Shown here piece by piece: positions 23,409 to 33,900 of a stretch of DNA of 64,000 nucleotides. The position numbers and the translations under genes are program-made. A model generated the notes under the pieces. The model searched no databases, was not told the DNA's origin, and saw nothing but the letters and a program-made list of their open reading frames with translations. Positions within the stretch are counted from its first letter, which is position 1. Every line of letters starts with the position of its first letter. Source of the DNA: Guadua angustifolia (lineage: Eukaryota; Streptophyta; Magnoliopsida; Poales; Poaceae); assembly GCA_036346375.1 (NCBI GenBank), contig CM070505.1, forward strand, positions 53,814,626-53,878,625, in the 5' to 3' direction.

Positions 23409-25195
23409 AGAAATCGTTGTTATTGTGCTATTTGCAAGTTCGCTAGCGAATAAACTAAGGTTTATGAGTCCGAATCCCGAGAGCATGTGAGCGGGCTTGC
23501 AACGGTGTTGGCAAGTTGACCGGTCCTGTGTTGACCTTCACATGGCTAGGGGATTAATCTCATAAACTCGAGTTTGATTTGCTTAATACGCTTTTGCAAA
23601 TAGATCTTGAGTTGGCTTTTGGTGAAATGTGTTTTCGCTTATTTGGAGTTGGTTAATTGGCGCAAATGTGTTTTGCGATGAACATTGAATTATGTGTGTC
23701 GATCCTAGAGCATGTGTTGGCATTTGCAAATGTGTTTTGCAAAGTGTCCGGATCATGTGTTGATCCTTACATGGCTAGAGGATTGATCGCATAAGTTCGG
23801 TGTTTGTTGCGGAATGCGTTTTCGCAATTTGGTTGGATTCTTTGAGCGTGTGCTAATTTGGTGCAAATGTGTTTTGCACGTGTGTTTGATCATGTGTTGA
23901 TCATTTATGGCTCAAGGAATGATATTTGATTTTTCGGAGAATTGATTGCGAAAAATTGGAGTTGAGACTGCCAGGGGCGGTTGGACCGGCCCCTGGGCGG
24001 TCGGACCGGGTGGCGCCGGCGGTTGGACCGGTCCATGGTCCGGTTGGACCGGGTGGCGATCGGTCCGACTGCCGCATGTGTGTTTTCTCCAAGCAGCGCC
24101 GCTGCGGTTTTGTGCGGCTCGGTGATCACGGCGTGATGGTCGGTGCGATCGTCGCATGCGGCGGTGTAACCGGCCGCACCTCTGCGTGTTTTCCAGAGAC
24201 GTGTGATTTGGGGTGTTTGTTGTTTTGCCTAGCGCTGGACCGCCGGGTTTGTGACCGCCAAGCGGTGCGACTGTGGGTCGTGGCGGTGATTGTGGTCTGC
24301 AATCTCGAAATTCGACTGCTGTTCAGGAGGACCGGTCGGACGGCCGAGGTCCGGCGGACCGGATTTTCTGGTTTCGCCTCGCTTGGAGCCCCAACACTAG
24401 TTTTCTTGTGGAGGTTATAAATACCCCCTGGGGGGCTTAAAGGTGGTTGTTGTCGTGTTTGAGGCTTTGGGTGAGGTGTTGCATGTGTTGCACACTCACA
24501 TTTGATTATTGAGCTAAAGAGTGAACTAATTGCATGTGTTGCAATTAGGAGTGGTTTGAGTGAGCTCTTGTGCATGTGTTGCACTTGAGTGAGGTCCTTG
24601 TGCATGTGTTGCACTTGGTGATCGCCGAGCGCATGTGTTGTGCTCGGTGAAGGTCAAGCCAAGGAGCGGCCTATTCTCTTGGAGGTTGCCGACTCCTAGA
24701 CGGCGAGGCGCTCAGGCGCTGGAGCTCTCGAGGTGTGAGAAGCCCGCAAGTTTGTGAAGGTTCGGGTTGAGCCTACGCAAGCGTGAAAACCACGACTAGT
24801 GGAAAGAGGCGGTGCTCGAGCGGAGCCGGTCCGAGTGGTCGGGCTAGCCTCAACGTGGACTAGGAGACCGCAAGTCTCCGAACACCATGGAAAAATATCG
24901 GTTGTCTCTTGTCTCAATTTATATTCAAGCACTTTAATTATTGTATATTGATCAATTGCTTGAATGCATTAGAATTGCCTAGTGTAATTTGTTTATTCAC
25001 TATAGCAATTCTTGTTTAGAGACATAAACTAGTTAGTGCACTAGTGAGCCTAGTTGATTTAGGCTTTAATTGTCAAAACCTAGTTTATCGCTTCCGCATA
25101 TATATTTGATTAGGTTTTGACATAGGGGTTGATTAGAGCGAATTGATTAGTGAGCGATCGAATTTTGTAAAATGCCTATTCACCCCCCCTCTAGG
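23409..25195 (+). repeat. Palindrome-rich LTR, copy B (5' part lost)
   Basis: Homologous to copy A from about 21002 onward and extending beyond it to GCCTATTCACCCCCCCTC and TAGGTGCA near 25195. TATA box TATAAATA at 24416-24423. The palindromes are preserved: CTAATTGCA-TGTGT-TGCAATTAG at 24526-24548 and GAGCGCA-TGTGT-TGTGCTC at 24627-24645. It has extra bases relative to copy A throughout 23900-24400, giving a longer GC-rich segment. No ORF of retroelement type was found. Confidence 0.55.
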
Positions 25196-25700
25196 TGCAT
25201 CCTCGACCCTACACCACCGCGGTGCCTCCCCTCGACCTCGCCGATGCCCCCCACATCGGTGCATCCCCAGTCGACATCTCCTTCTGCACCCCTAAGCCTC
25301 AGTTCCCACCGCCCCAGCCAAACCCTAGGTTGTCCACGCCCCAGCATCGGCCACCGCCACCACATCTCCCGTGGCCCCCTCAAGCTCTCGAGCCTCACAG
25401 CCAGCCTCGAGCCCCAGCGATGATCGCCTCAACCTCCTCCGCTGGGTTCCCACGATCAGTAGCCCTTGAGCTACCTTCATTGGTGGCGCGAGCTCCTGCA
25501 GCCGGTTGCCCTCGACCTCCCCTCCCCAGCGGCTCCACACATCGGTCGCCGTCGACCTCCCCTCACCGGCGGCTCCACACACCAATCCCCTACTGTGCAC
25601 TCCCGCACCACCGGTATATTGGCAATATGTTTATCTTAAGTTATTTTCTTCAGTTCTTTAAGGCTCCCCTCGTCCCCTAGAGTGTTTTGGAAATTTTGAT
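25196..25700 (+). other. GC-rich, proline-coding block of unknown origin
   Basis: Abrupt change to C-rich sequence. An open plus frame over 25195-25680 would give a Pro/Ser/His-rich chain with two near-identical stretches around SGSTHRSPSTSPHRR. It resembles a first exon or CT-rich leader but has no recognisable domain. It lies in the remaining CACTA interior, so captured host sequence is possible. The interval 25700-26740 is AT-rich and I see no gene in it. Confidence 0.25.
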
Positions 25701-26746
25701 CAAATTTTGTGTGTAGGAAATATTTGAACTTGGATCTTGGTTGCCCTTGTAAAATGCCGATAATCCCATTAGGTGGACCGAATTTTGTATGAAGTAAGAA
25801 TAGTACATGTAGGTTATAAATATCATGTTGCAGACACAATAACAATTGAAAATATAGTGAGTTGCTATATTTGTAACAAACTCAGAGAGAGACTAGAAAG
25901 CAAAGTCAGTATAAGTGTTTTATTATAATTATTGATAAAGCATGGTCATCTGTTCATAATGATTAATGAAGCAATACAATAGTATCAAGGAATTGTATCT
26001 TACAAGAAGGCGGTAGTGGCTTTGACGTCATAAATATAGAATTGCTCCAACGTAGAGGGTTAGGTCCCTAGTAACTACATACATCATCGTCACTAAAACT
26101 ATACAGGAAGAAAACAAAACTCAAATCAACAGTGGGAACAAACAACAAATATGGATGTAACTGCATTTCAAAGTACAATCAACCAATAGATTGATAATAT
26201 GAGTCACTATTTATTTTCTTTTCTAGTGGCATTTAATTTATATTCTCTCTTTTTTAAAGGTTTTGTCGGATGTGGTTCTTTACTTGTCATTTATTTATCT
26301 TAGCATACTTGAAGAGAATGAAAACAAAAAGAAAAAAAATCGAAGTGTAGTATTAGCAACAACCAACCTTTTCTCATGCAAGTATATGAAAGCACATTCA
26401 TGATATGTTCATCATCTTTTCTTAGGAAACTTTTTGCAGAATGATTGCTCCAATCATGAAGCTAGAATTATTAATTAGTTGTCTACCTTGTTAATATCTG
26501 CATCCACAAACCACAATCAACATATCTCCCGAACAGTTGTGAGATTTTGTTATCAACTTGTGATTGTGAAGCATCAAGCACATCATGTGAGGCTATGGTG
26601 TTGCATATTCTAATTCATGTATGGATGTTATACATTATGCACTTTTATAATTTCCTTGTTTGTATAGCTTACTCCTAAAAGTTATTCGGTAATCAGTCCA
26701 TTATTCTAATATGTGAAAACATCATTTTGTTTTTTATCTAAATTAA

Positions 26747-26986
26747 TTGACAATATTAAAATCTGATTTTGCTAAAATAGATGACATGGAAAAGTTGTTA
26801 CAAGCTAAACAAAAACTTGAGGTGGAGATCGAACAACTAAAGGGAAAGTTTGAGTTAGCTGAAAAAATTTATGAGATGAAACAAAAACTAAAAGATATAG
26901 ATGATAAATTGCAAGATATTGAATCTCTTAACACGACACTCATCAGTAAGGACCGCAGGACGAATACAGTACTGGAAGAAGTCTAA
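26747..26986 (+). pseudogene. FDM/IDN2-like coiled-coil fragment
   Basis: Open frame of 79 residues, strongly heptad-like and Lys/Glu-rich: MEKLLQAKQKLEVEIEQLKG in the first half, then DKLQDIESLNTTLISKDR. The pattern matches the coiled coil ahead of the XH domain in plant Factor of DNA Methylation / IDN2 proteins (family features: a KQKLE.EI..LKGKL stretch, then L..LE..N..LI.KER.SN..L). Those proteins bind RNA in RNA-directed DNA methylation. No XS or XH domain was found nearby and the frame ends soon after 26986, so this is at most a captured fragment. A generic coiled coil remains possible. Confidence 0.5.
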
Positions 26987-27417
26987 ATTGAGTTTATAGA
27001 GGTAATATAAAGATTTTTAGTACTGAATTTGATGTGGTTATTGATGATATACTAATATTTCCTTTTCACAATAACATGATTATTTTTAATTTATAAGGAT
27101 TAAGAGATATGACTGAAAATCAATAGATTATTGTGTCAAACAAATTTGCACTGTACTGGAGTTGTGGAACTTCAGAGAGAACCAAGAAGCCTATATTGTG
27201 GAAACTATAGCACATATATGGAAGATATGAAAAAGTTATAAGGTTTTCTTATTTTGAACTATGAAATAATGTGGTTTCTCAATATACACTTATTGGTATA
27301 TGTTGTATATATCATATTTTGTTAATGTATTGCCATCTGAACTATGAAATACTTCGTTATCATATTTGTGATATCATATTTATAGTAAGGTCTTCTTGTC
27401 TTGAACTATAAAATAAT

Positions 27418-27980
27418 GTTTTTTCCTACCTCTCTTAGCAGAACTTCCATGAATAATATATGTTGTTCGAAATTTTCTTCTCTTTAGATATTTCTGCAAT
27501 GACATTTACAAGACACAACTAGTTATAGATTTTGCAATTGAATATCAAAACATTCTAGATGCATTGAGGCAACAGCTTATCTGATGAGGAGGGGTCTTTA
27601 AATATAAACAGTTGTAGCACTTTCATCACCTTTTTATTCTAATATTAATGGATTTCAACGCAAAATCCAATTTTATTAATAGTTCATTCTGAAATAAATC
27701 AGAGCATGAACTTATAGGACGAACTGTTCATGGAATTGGATTTTGCGTTGAATCCATCAACATTGGAATAAGAGGGTAATGACAGTGCTATAAATGTTCA
27801 TATTTTAAGACCCTCCTCATCAGATAAACTATTGCCTCAATGTATCTAGGATGTGTTTATATTCAATTGCAAAATCTATAACTAGTTGTTGTAAATGTCG
27901 TTGCAGAAATATCTAAGAAAAGAAAATTTCCAACAACATGTGCTAATTATGGAAGTTCTGCCAAGAGTTAGGGAAAAAAC
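27418..27980. repeat. Long inverted repeat, arms about 265 bp, loop about 25 bp
   Basis: The left arm (27418-27690) and the reverse complement of the right arm (27716-27980) align over almost their whole length. Shared words are GTTTTTTCC at the base, then GCAGAACTTCCAT, AGTTATAGATTTTGCAATTG, TCTGATGAGGAGG and CAACGCAAAATCCAATT near the loop. I estimate identity at roughly 80-85 percent by eye. The structure could be a fold-back element or an inverted-repeat siRNA locus. The base of the right arm is the insertion site of the solo LTR. Confidence 0.85.
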
Positions 27981-28935
27981 TGTCGGTGTTTCGTGAACCG
28001 GCAAGTAAATTTGTAAGTTAAGGGGCCGCACGTTCCCTCTCCTTGAATGGTTAGACTCAGAGAGCCCAAGATGTATACTGGTTCGGGCTAAATGTCCCTA
28101 CTTTCAGTTCGTGTGATGGTTATGTATTGCTTTGGGTGTAGTGGATTACACAACGTTACAAGCAAGGGCAAAAGGGCTGGCCTAGTGCACCTCGTCCGAG
28201 TGAAGGAAGCAAGAAAGATTTGCTCTACAAGCCGTTCAAAGTCTCGGGTGTAAGCTTGGTCGGATTGCTTGAGTTGAGTCCCCTTCCCTGAGGGTCCTGC
28301 CTCCCTTTATATAGGAGGAGGGGGCAGGTTACACGGGAGTTTGGAGAAAAAAAGGTAGGGGTGTACTATGCCCGAGAGTCTCGGTCTTCGGTTCTGGTGA
28401 GTGACAGGTTCCTGTTCATCACATGTCTGGGTTGGTAGACACAGCGAGCGGCGTTCCATCAGGAAGGGGCGCACTGCCTCTCAGGCGTCGCTGATGCCGA
28501 CGCCAACATGTGCTCTCGTGTCGCCGGAGGAGCGCGTCTCTCCACTGTGCATGACGGGGTGAAGGGACTGACGCTTGACTTTGGCGGCCTCCTGGCCACC
28601 TTAGGAAGGAGCCATCTGCCCCGGCATGGCCGTCGTGTCCGCAGTGCAGGTGACCAGCTCAAGGTCGACCGGTGATGATCTTCGACCCTGTGGCGGAGGT
28701 CGCCGGGTCGGGGCTCGTTGGGGCCCCGACCGAGGATCGACGGAGTTTACGGGCGCCTGACCAGGCCGGTCGGACTGCTGGGCGCCGACTCGAGGCAGTG
28801 CCGGAGCGCCTCGGTGGGTTTGATCGGGGTCGAGAGTCCTCCGCGACCCAACGAGGCCTTTGGCCAGAGCTGAGCTTAAGACGGTCCATTTGATTTCCGG
28901 CCTGCTGAGGGTATCCTTGGTTTGAGTATTCGTCA
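27981..28935 (-). mobile_element. Solo LTR with 5-bp target duplication AAAAC
   Basis: Starts TGTCGGTGTTTCGTGAACC and ends GAGTATTCGTCA, with TG..CA termini. AAAAC lies immediately outside both ends (27976-27980 and 28936-28940). The minus strand carries a TATA box, CTATATAAAGG (reverse complement around 28305-28315), so the LTR is probably transcribed leftward. It belongs to the same family as the LTR at 7444-8518. One LTR with an intact duplication and no internal region implies LTR-LTR recombination after insertion. Confidence 0.9.
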
Positions 28936-28940
28936 AAAAC

Positions 28941-29169
28941 CATACCACAGACGGTTTTAAGTAAAAACCGTCTGTGATAATCTCATATTACAGACAGACA
29001 GTTCTAATTAAAAAAATGTTTGTGATTATTTGCATATCTGATAAAAGTTTTTACTGACGGTATCGTTTGTGATGTGCATTCTTATCACTGACACAGATTT
29101 ATAGACAGTTCACAAAACCGTCGAAATGAGATTTCCGAATCATCTGTGATAGATTTTTCCATAGCAGTG
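28941..29169. repeat. Subterminal repeats of the CACTA right end
   Basis: Contains a palindrome with 13-base arms, CACAGACGGTTTT and AAAACCGTCTGTG (28946-28975), and several degenerate copies of ACAGAC / CCGTC / CTGTGATA words. It ends with the terminal CACTG-type sequence on the minus strand. Clusters of short subterminal repeats are the transposase-binding region in En/Spm elements. Confidence 0.6.
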
Positions 29170-29280
29170 GTCGCTAGTTACCAACGCGGGCTCTCTTTCT
29201 CCCTCGGCTAATCTCATCAGCTGCCGTTGTCGCAGTTAAATTGCAGCGTTGCTGCCCAGTTTCTTCTTTAATATATTGTC

Positions 29281-29620
29281 CTAAGTGGCTGTTTATTTGT
29301 CCGCAGAATCAGATTAAGTTTCTGCTACCAAAGCACTCTGACAAGATAAGCGACAAGCTGATGGGTCAAGTCAACGCCTTGGGTGAGCGGACCAAGATAA
29401 AGTCATCCGTGCCATCAGAAGACGAATCATGTCGAAGAATCCAAATCTTGTCCTCCTCGAGAACAATGCCACAAACTGCGACAAGCCTTTCTCTGAGATT
29501 GCTGCCGAGCGGGTCCTCCGTGAGATGGCAAACTCTGCGCTTTGCGCTTTAATCAGCTTAGTGCAATTCAACCTGAAACACTGCTTTACCACTGACCTTC
29601 CAAGAATCAGAGCAAACTGA
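29281..29620 (+). pseudogene. VHS-domain (TOM1-like) gene fragment
   Basis: One frame reads DKVIRAIRRRIMSKNPNLVL and then NCDKPFSEIAAERVLREM (about 29398-29528). This matches the VHS domain of plant TOM1-like (TOL) proteins, which sort ubiquitinated membrane cargo; typical features are a basic KKR helix, SKNP, and NC.K.FSEIAAERVL.EM. A residue block is missing between the two parts, a TGA lies just upstream in this frame, and no GAT domain follows. A candidate splice acceptor (CCGCAG) sits near 29300. It is a broken fragment just outside the CACTA right end. Confidence 0.5.
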
Positions 29621-29921
29621 TCTGTTCCTTTTGACATTTGGTGGATTATTGATATAGAATTGTTTCGTCCGTCACTTGCATGAATGATTCAGATTTATGT
29701 TCATCCTGCTGTCGCGAATCGCATCGCATGCGCGCACGCGCGCGGGAGGAGCTCGAGATCACTAGACTATATGTATTGAGTTGCAAGGACGCCGGCGGCA
29801 CCCCATGAATATCCGTCCAGCCCGCTGTGCAAGACTCCATCACCTATTCTCCGCCATTCTTGGTGTTGTCTTAATAACTCAACAATGAATGATCCGTCGA
29901 TTCCTAGGATTAACTTTAGAT

Positions 29922-29935
<14 letters not shown>

Positions 29936-29967
<32 letters not shown>
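29936..29967. repeat. (CT)n microsatellite
   Basis: About 15 uninterrupted CT dinucleotides. The surrounding 29640-30600 shows no gene I can support. Confidence 0.95.
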
Positions 29968-29969
<2 letters not shown>

Positions 29970-30920
29970 ATAGATAAGTTGTTTTAATCTTGTTTTTCTC
30001 CCACAGTTCCTACTTGAATTTTTCCTTACCCGTGATATGTTTTACCATACGTACTCACTTGTTCAATGTTGACATTTACGCTAGAGATCCACATAAGGCT
30101 GAGTTGGGTACGGATACATCTTATCTGATTTTTCCTCCTAACAAACAACACTGCTACTGAAGGCATATCGTGGTTGTCAGCAATCATGACGACAATCCAA
30201 AATCTTGAGCAAGAAAGACGAAGCAGCCTAGCAGTCAGCGTGTTAACCTTGGAGAAAAATATCATCAACCAGTGTCTAGACTCTTGAGACCCGAACGGCT
30301 GAACAACTGCAACATACAAGGTCTTTTAAGTAAGCTCGCACGCGTGCAAACTTACTGCCTGCATACGCACCAACATGCGCCAGCAATTTTCCAAACGAGT
30401 GACTAACTTTTTCCAATAAGCTTGCCAAACGAATGTCACCAGAGAAGCCATTGGAAGCCCTAGAGAGCAATTCGCCACCCAAACCTACCATACCAAAATT
30501 CACAAGGAATCAAGGCTCACAGTTTGGCAGTGTAATAAGCAAACGTCAGGCACAATGAAAATCAGCAAGATTTTACTGCATCCATGTCCAACAGAAAAAT
30601 AAACACATCCACTGGGTTACAAGATTAAAATTTGACTGGGAAAACTACAATGACACCCCGCCGGTATGAATTTTTCGATCAATTTGTGTCTTCTCCGTGA
30701 TACTGTGTCTAGTTCCAACCCTCAACGTCCAGAGGATATTGAGAAAAGAAAATTACAGGTACAGGTCAATAGGACGCGGGCAAACAGGCAACGCCCCAAG
30801 GCAACAGGTCTTCATCATCCAGAAAAAGTACTACAAGCAACGCAGCCACCGTCTCATTTTGCACCACAGCCTTGATGACCAAGCCCATTGCAAAAGGTTT
30901 GTCGAGGAGTGGCCGATAAG

Positions 30921-33900
30921 TTATGCAGCCATGAGATCAGGGGTCTCTGCCTCAACTGACAACAGTGTAGCATGCACTTTTCCAACCCATGCGCCCAGCC
31001 GCTCACGCAAAGCCTTCACCTGTGGAATTCCAAGTACTCTAGGCTGGACCCATGAAACGTGAACTGTGCTGTCCACTTCATCAATTATCCCTTCTATAAG
31101 ATGAACCTGCAGTAGAAAAGAAAACCGCTAGTGCTTCATATGCGTGTCAATTCAATGCCAGTTGACAAGCTAACGAAAATGCAATACTCAGGCTCCACTG
31201 ATGATTTAACAAGTAAAGATAAAACATCCGCAGGGCTCTCCTGTAAGAACAAGCTGATAACAGTGATACTTTAATTCGGCTGCCTAGTATCCTGGCAAAA
31301 TTACTAAACCTTCAGGACCAGCAATATGTATTGGAACTGATGCAGAAAATCTGGAATCGAAGTCAGAAAAGGATGGAAACTACCAACAAGCATTAGCACC
31401 TACAATGTCTACAGAATTAAGAACTCTAGTTGATGCACTAGACAAACACTACAGACAGTACATGATAAAAGAAATAGTAACATGTACCACAAGACAAGAA
31501 ACAAGTCTGGTGTGATCGACAAACATGTGGATCACAAACATTAACAGATATGTATAATACACTACACTTCCCAGGGCTAGTTTAACTGAAAAAAGAATGT
31601 AATACTTCAATAAGAAAATATCACAAAACCAAACATCAAACAATATATAAATACATCACATGTGAAAAGAGAGGAACTGAAGATACTAGCATGTATCATA
31701 TGTTTGATACCCTCACTGTTCCAGAACTAGCCAACACATAAACATTCATCAAGTTTCCAATCCCCAAGTAAAAACATAAAACATAAGAAAGCAAGAGGTT
31801 AATATGAAAACAAAAAGGACCTACAAAGAACATGGTTCATGCCAATAATGAATTTCCATGTGGAAGATCGAACATAGGAAATGAAGTTACCGAGAGGCTC
31901 TTCATAAGAAGATATTCCACGTCACTGATAGAAAGCTTAGTCAGCTCGGCAATAATGCTTAATGGGATAGTTCTATCTTCAGACGAACGGCTACAACATG
32001 AAACAGAACAAGAGTTGAGAAAAATGACATAAAGGAAAAGGGTATTGGAGGTGATATTGAAAGGCAATAGCCCGCAAATGGTACCTAAAGATTATCTCCA
32101 TCAGACACAGTATGTTGATCTTCTCAAGCAGTTTCTGTTCATTCTGAACCAAAGCTGGTTGTGCACTAAGAGAAGCATTGTGAACCTTGCAAAGTTCTTG
32201 GTAGAGGGCTAGGTTGCCGGTGTTGAATGCTTGTAACATATGATAGACCCACTCCACCTTGGTTCCAATAAGGCTATTGATCTAAGGACACAAATAAAAA
32301 GCACACTTAGACCAGAGGCGTATCAAACAACGACTAATTTACAACGGTACCTCAGTATAGATTTAGGGTATTTTCCTGTCGCACTTAGATAGGATTAGAT
32401 CCTAATCAAAGCACAGCCGCCATGTGTGTGCCGTGTGTGGTGTAATTCTTTTTGGGGGTTGTAGAGGAATGTAGAAGTTGATATAAATTTCCCCAAAAAA
32501 AAAGGTCATCCAAATTACTTGCCAATCAAACCTAAAGATGGTTTTTTTACTGGAAGGTGTCAACATTACGCTTACACTATTTACCAACCAAAGAAAATAA
32601 AAAGATAACTCTCTGTGTGACAATTCACAATTACATTATTCAACATTAAGCAGAAAGAGTCACGAACCACGACAGGATCTTTCATGATTTTGCCATGCTT
32701 TGCACAGCTTGAATTTTATGGTCTCCATGGTAACTGCAATCTCCATACATCAATCAATGCAACTACTGCTGAAATTTAACAATTAGTGCCGCTAGTTTGT
32801 GTATGAGAATACAAAAGTAGCAAAATAAATACAACTATAATACACCAAGTACCATGGGCACCTTGCAATCATAACTCACAACTGCATGTAGAATTTAAAA
32901 CAAAATAGCTAATTATCAAATTTGGAAGTCACAAGTACATGAAAAACTGCACATAAGGCACATAGAAGAAATGGAGTTAATGTCATAATTAATAAGCAAA
33001 TAAACTACCAATACAATAAACATAGGGATTGGGAAGAAAAAGAAATCATGCAAAAGCAAAGTCCAACTTACAATTGGGTGAGCTAATAATTCCCCAAAGT
33101 TGTAGATGTTATCACCCAGCAAGGCTGCAAGGGAAAGATCGAATGCCAAGTCCTGACACAAGACAACATGAAATGGTAAATACCAACAGAAACAATATCC
33201 AGGGTACATTTTAATCTAACAAGAAAGGAAAGTGAATTCTTCTTTTTTATAATTGGTGTCATTGTTAATGGAGGAACATACCAGCTTGAATGACTCTGAG
33301 AGAGATTCCACAGTTGTGTAAGCCAGATAGAGAAGGGCATTCTTATAGAACTCAGCGAATTCCTGGCGAGCTTTATGGTATTGAGATGATATCCAGTAAA
33401 AGCTAGCATGAACTGTAGGATCAACATCAGTCATACTATCCAGAGTGGTTTTCCCTTCCTCCAACAGTTTCTTGCACTCCTTTTGGTTTCCTTTCTCAAG
33501 GTTAATTGCTGCAATTTGCATCTTCATGTAAAGAATAGGTTCATTAATCCGCAGTTCCCTTGTCTCATGCAATTTTGTGATTACCCCCTCAAGAAAGCTA
33601 ATAGCGGCAACCTTGTCAGGGTATTGGCGTGAAGCTATCACCGCAAAATGAGAAAGTTTCAGCAGATTGATCTTTGTCTCAAAATCAGAGATGAAATTGT
33701 TGTAGAGCTGTATGAGAGTATTGCCAGTCTGTAGAAGAAACAGCGCCATTAGAATTGTGAAAAACAAAACTGTTTTAAATTCATTGGAGGGAAAATAAAA
33801 TGAGGCAAGATGAAATGAACAGAACTGCTGATCATTGCAAGAAATTACACTGCAGTTAGATAAGTTAAGTCCATCATGTTGGCCACAAGAATGTGATTTT

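Larger units (their letters stand above)
13863..29169. mobile_element. Candidate CACTA (En/Spm-type) transposon, heavily nested
   Basis: Left end: CACTACTGCAAAAAAG at 13863. Right end on the minus strand: CACTGCTATGGAAAAA, ending at 29169. The same trinucleotide GTC flanks both (13860-13862 and 29170-29172), as expected of 3-bp CACTA target duplications. Both ends share a subterminal motif: TCACAAATGGTTTTTGCAAA on the left (13895-13914) and TCACAGACGGTTTTTAC in a longer palindrome on the right (around 28945-28974). No transposase is recognisable. Most of the 15.3 kb consists of later insertions (13921 to about 25195, and 27981-28935). What remains of the interior is 25196-27980 and 28941-29169. 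TIR identity beyond about 15 bases is weak, so pairing of the two ends is inferred. Confidence 0.5.

Noticed and set aside
25196..25680. Hydroxyproline-rich protein gene
   Set aside because: No signal peptide, no SPPPP-type motif, no support for splicing, and the composition alone explains the open frame.
28936..29000. Intrinsic terminator-like hairpin (CACAGACGG palindrome)
   Set aside because: Eukaryotic context; the palindrome is a CACTA subterminal repeat.
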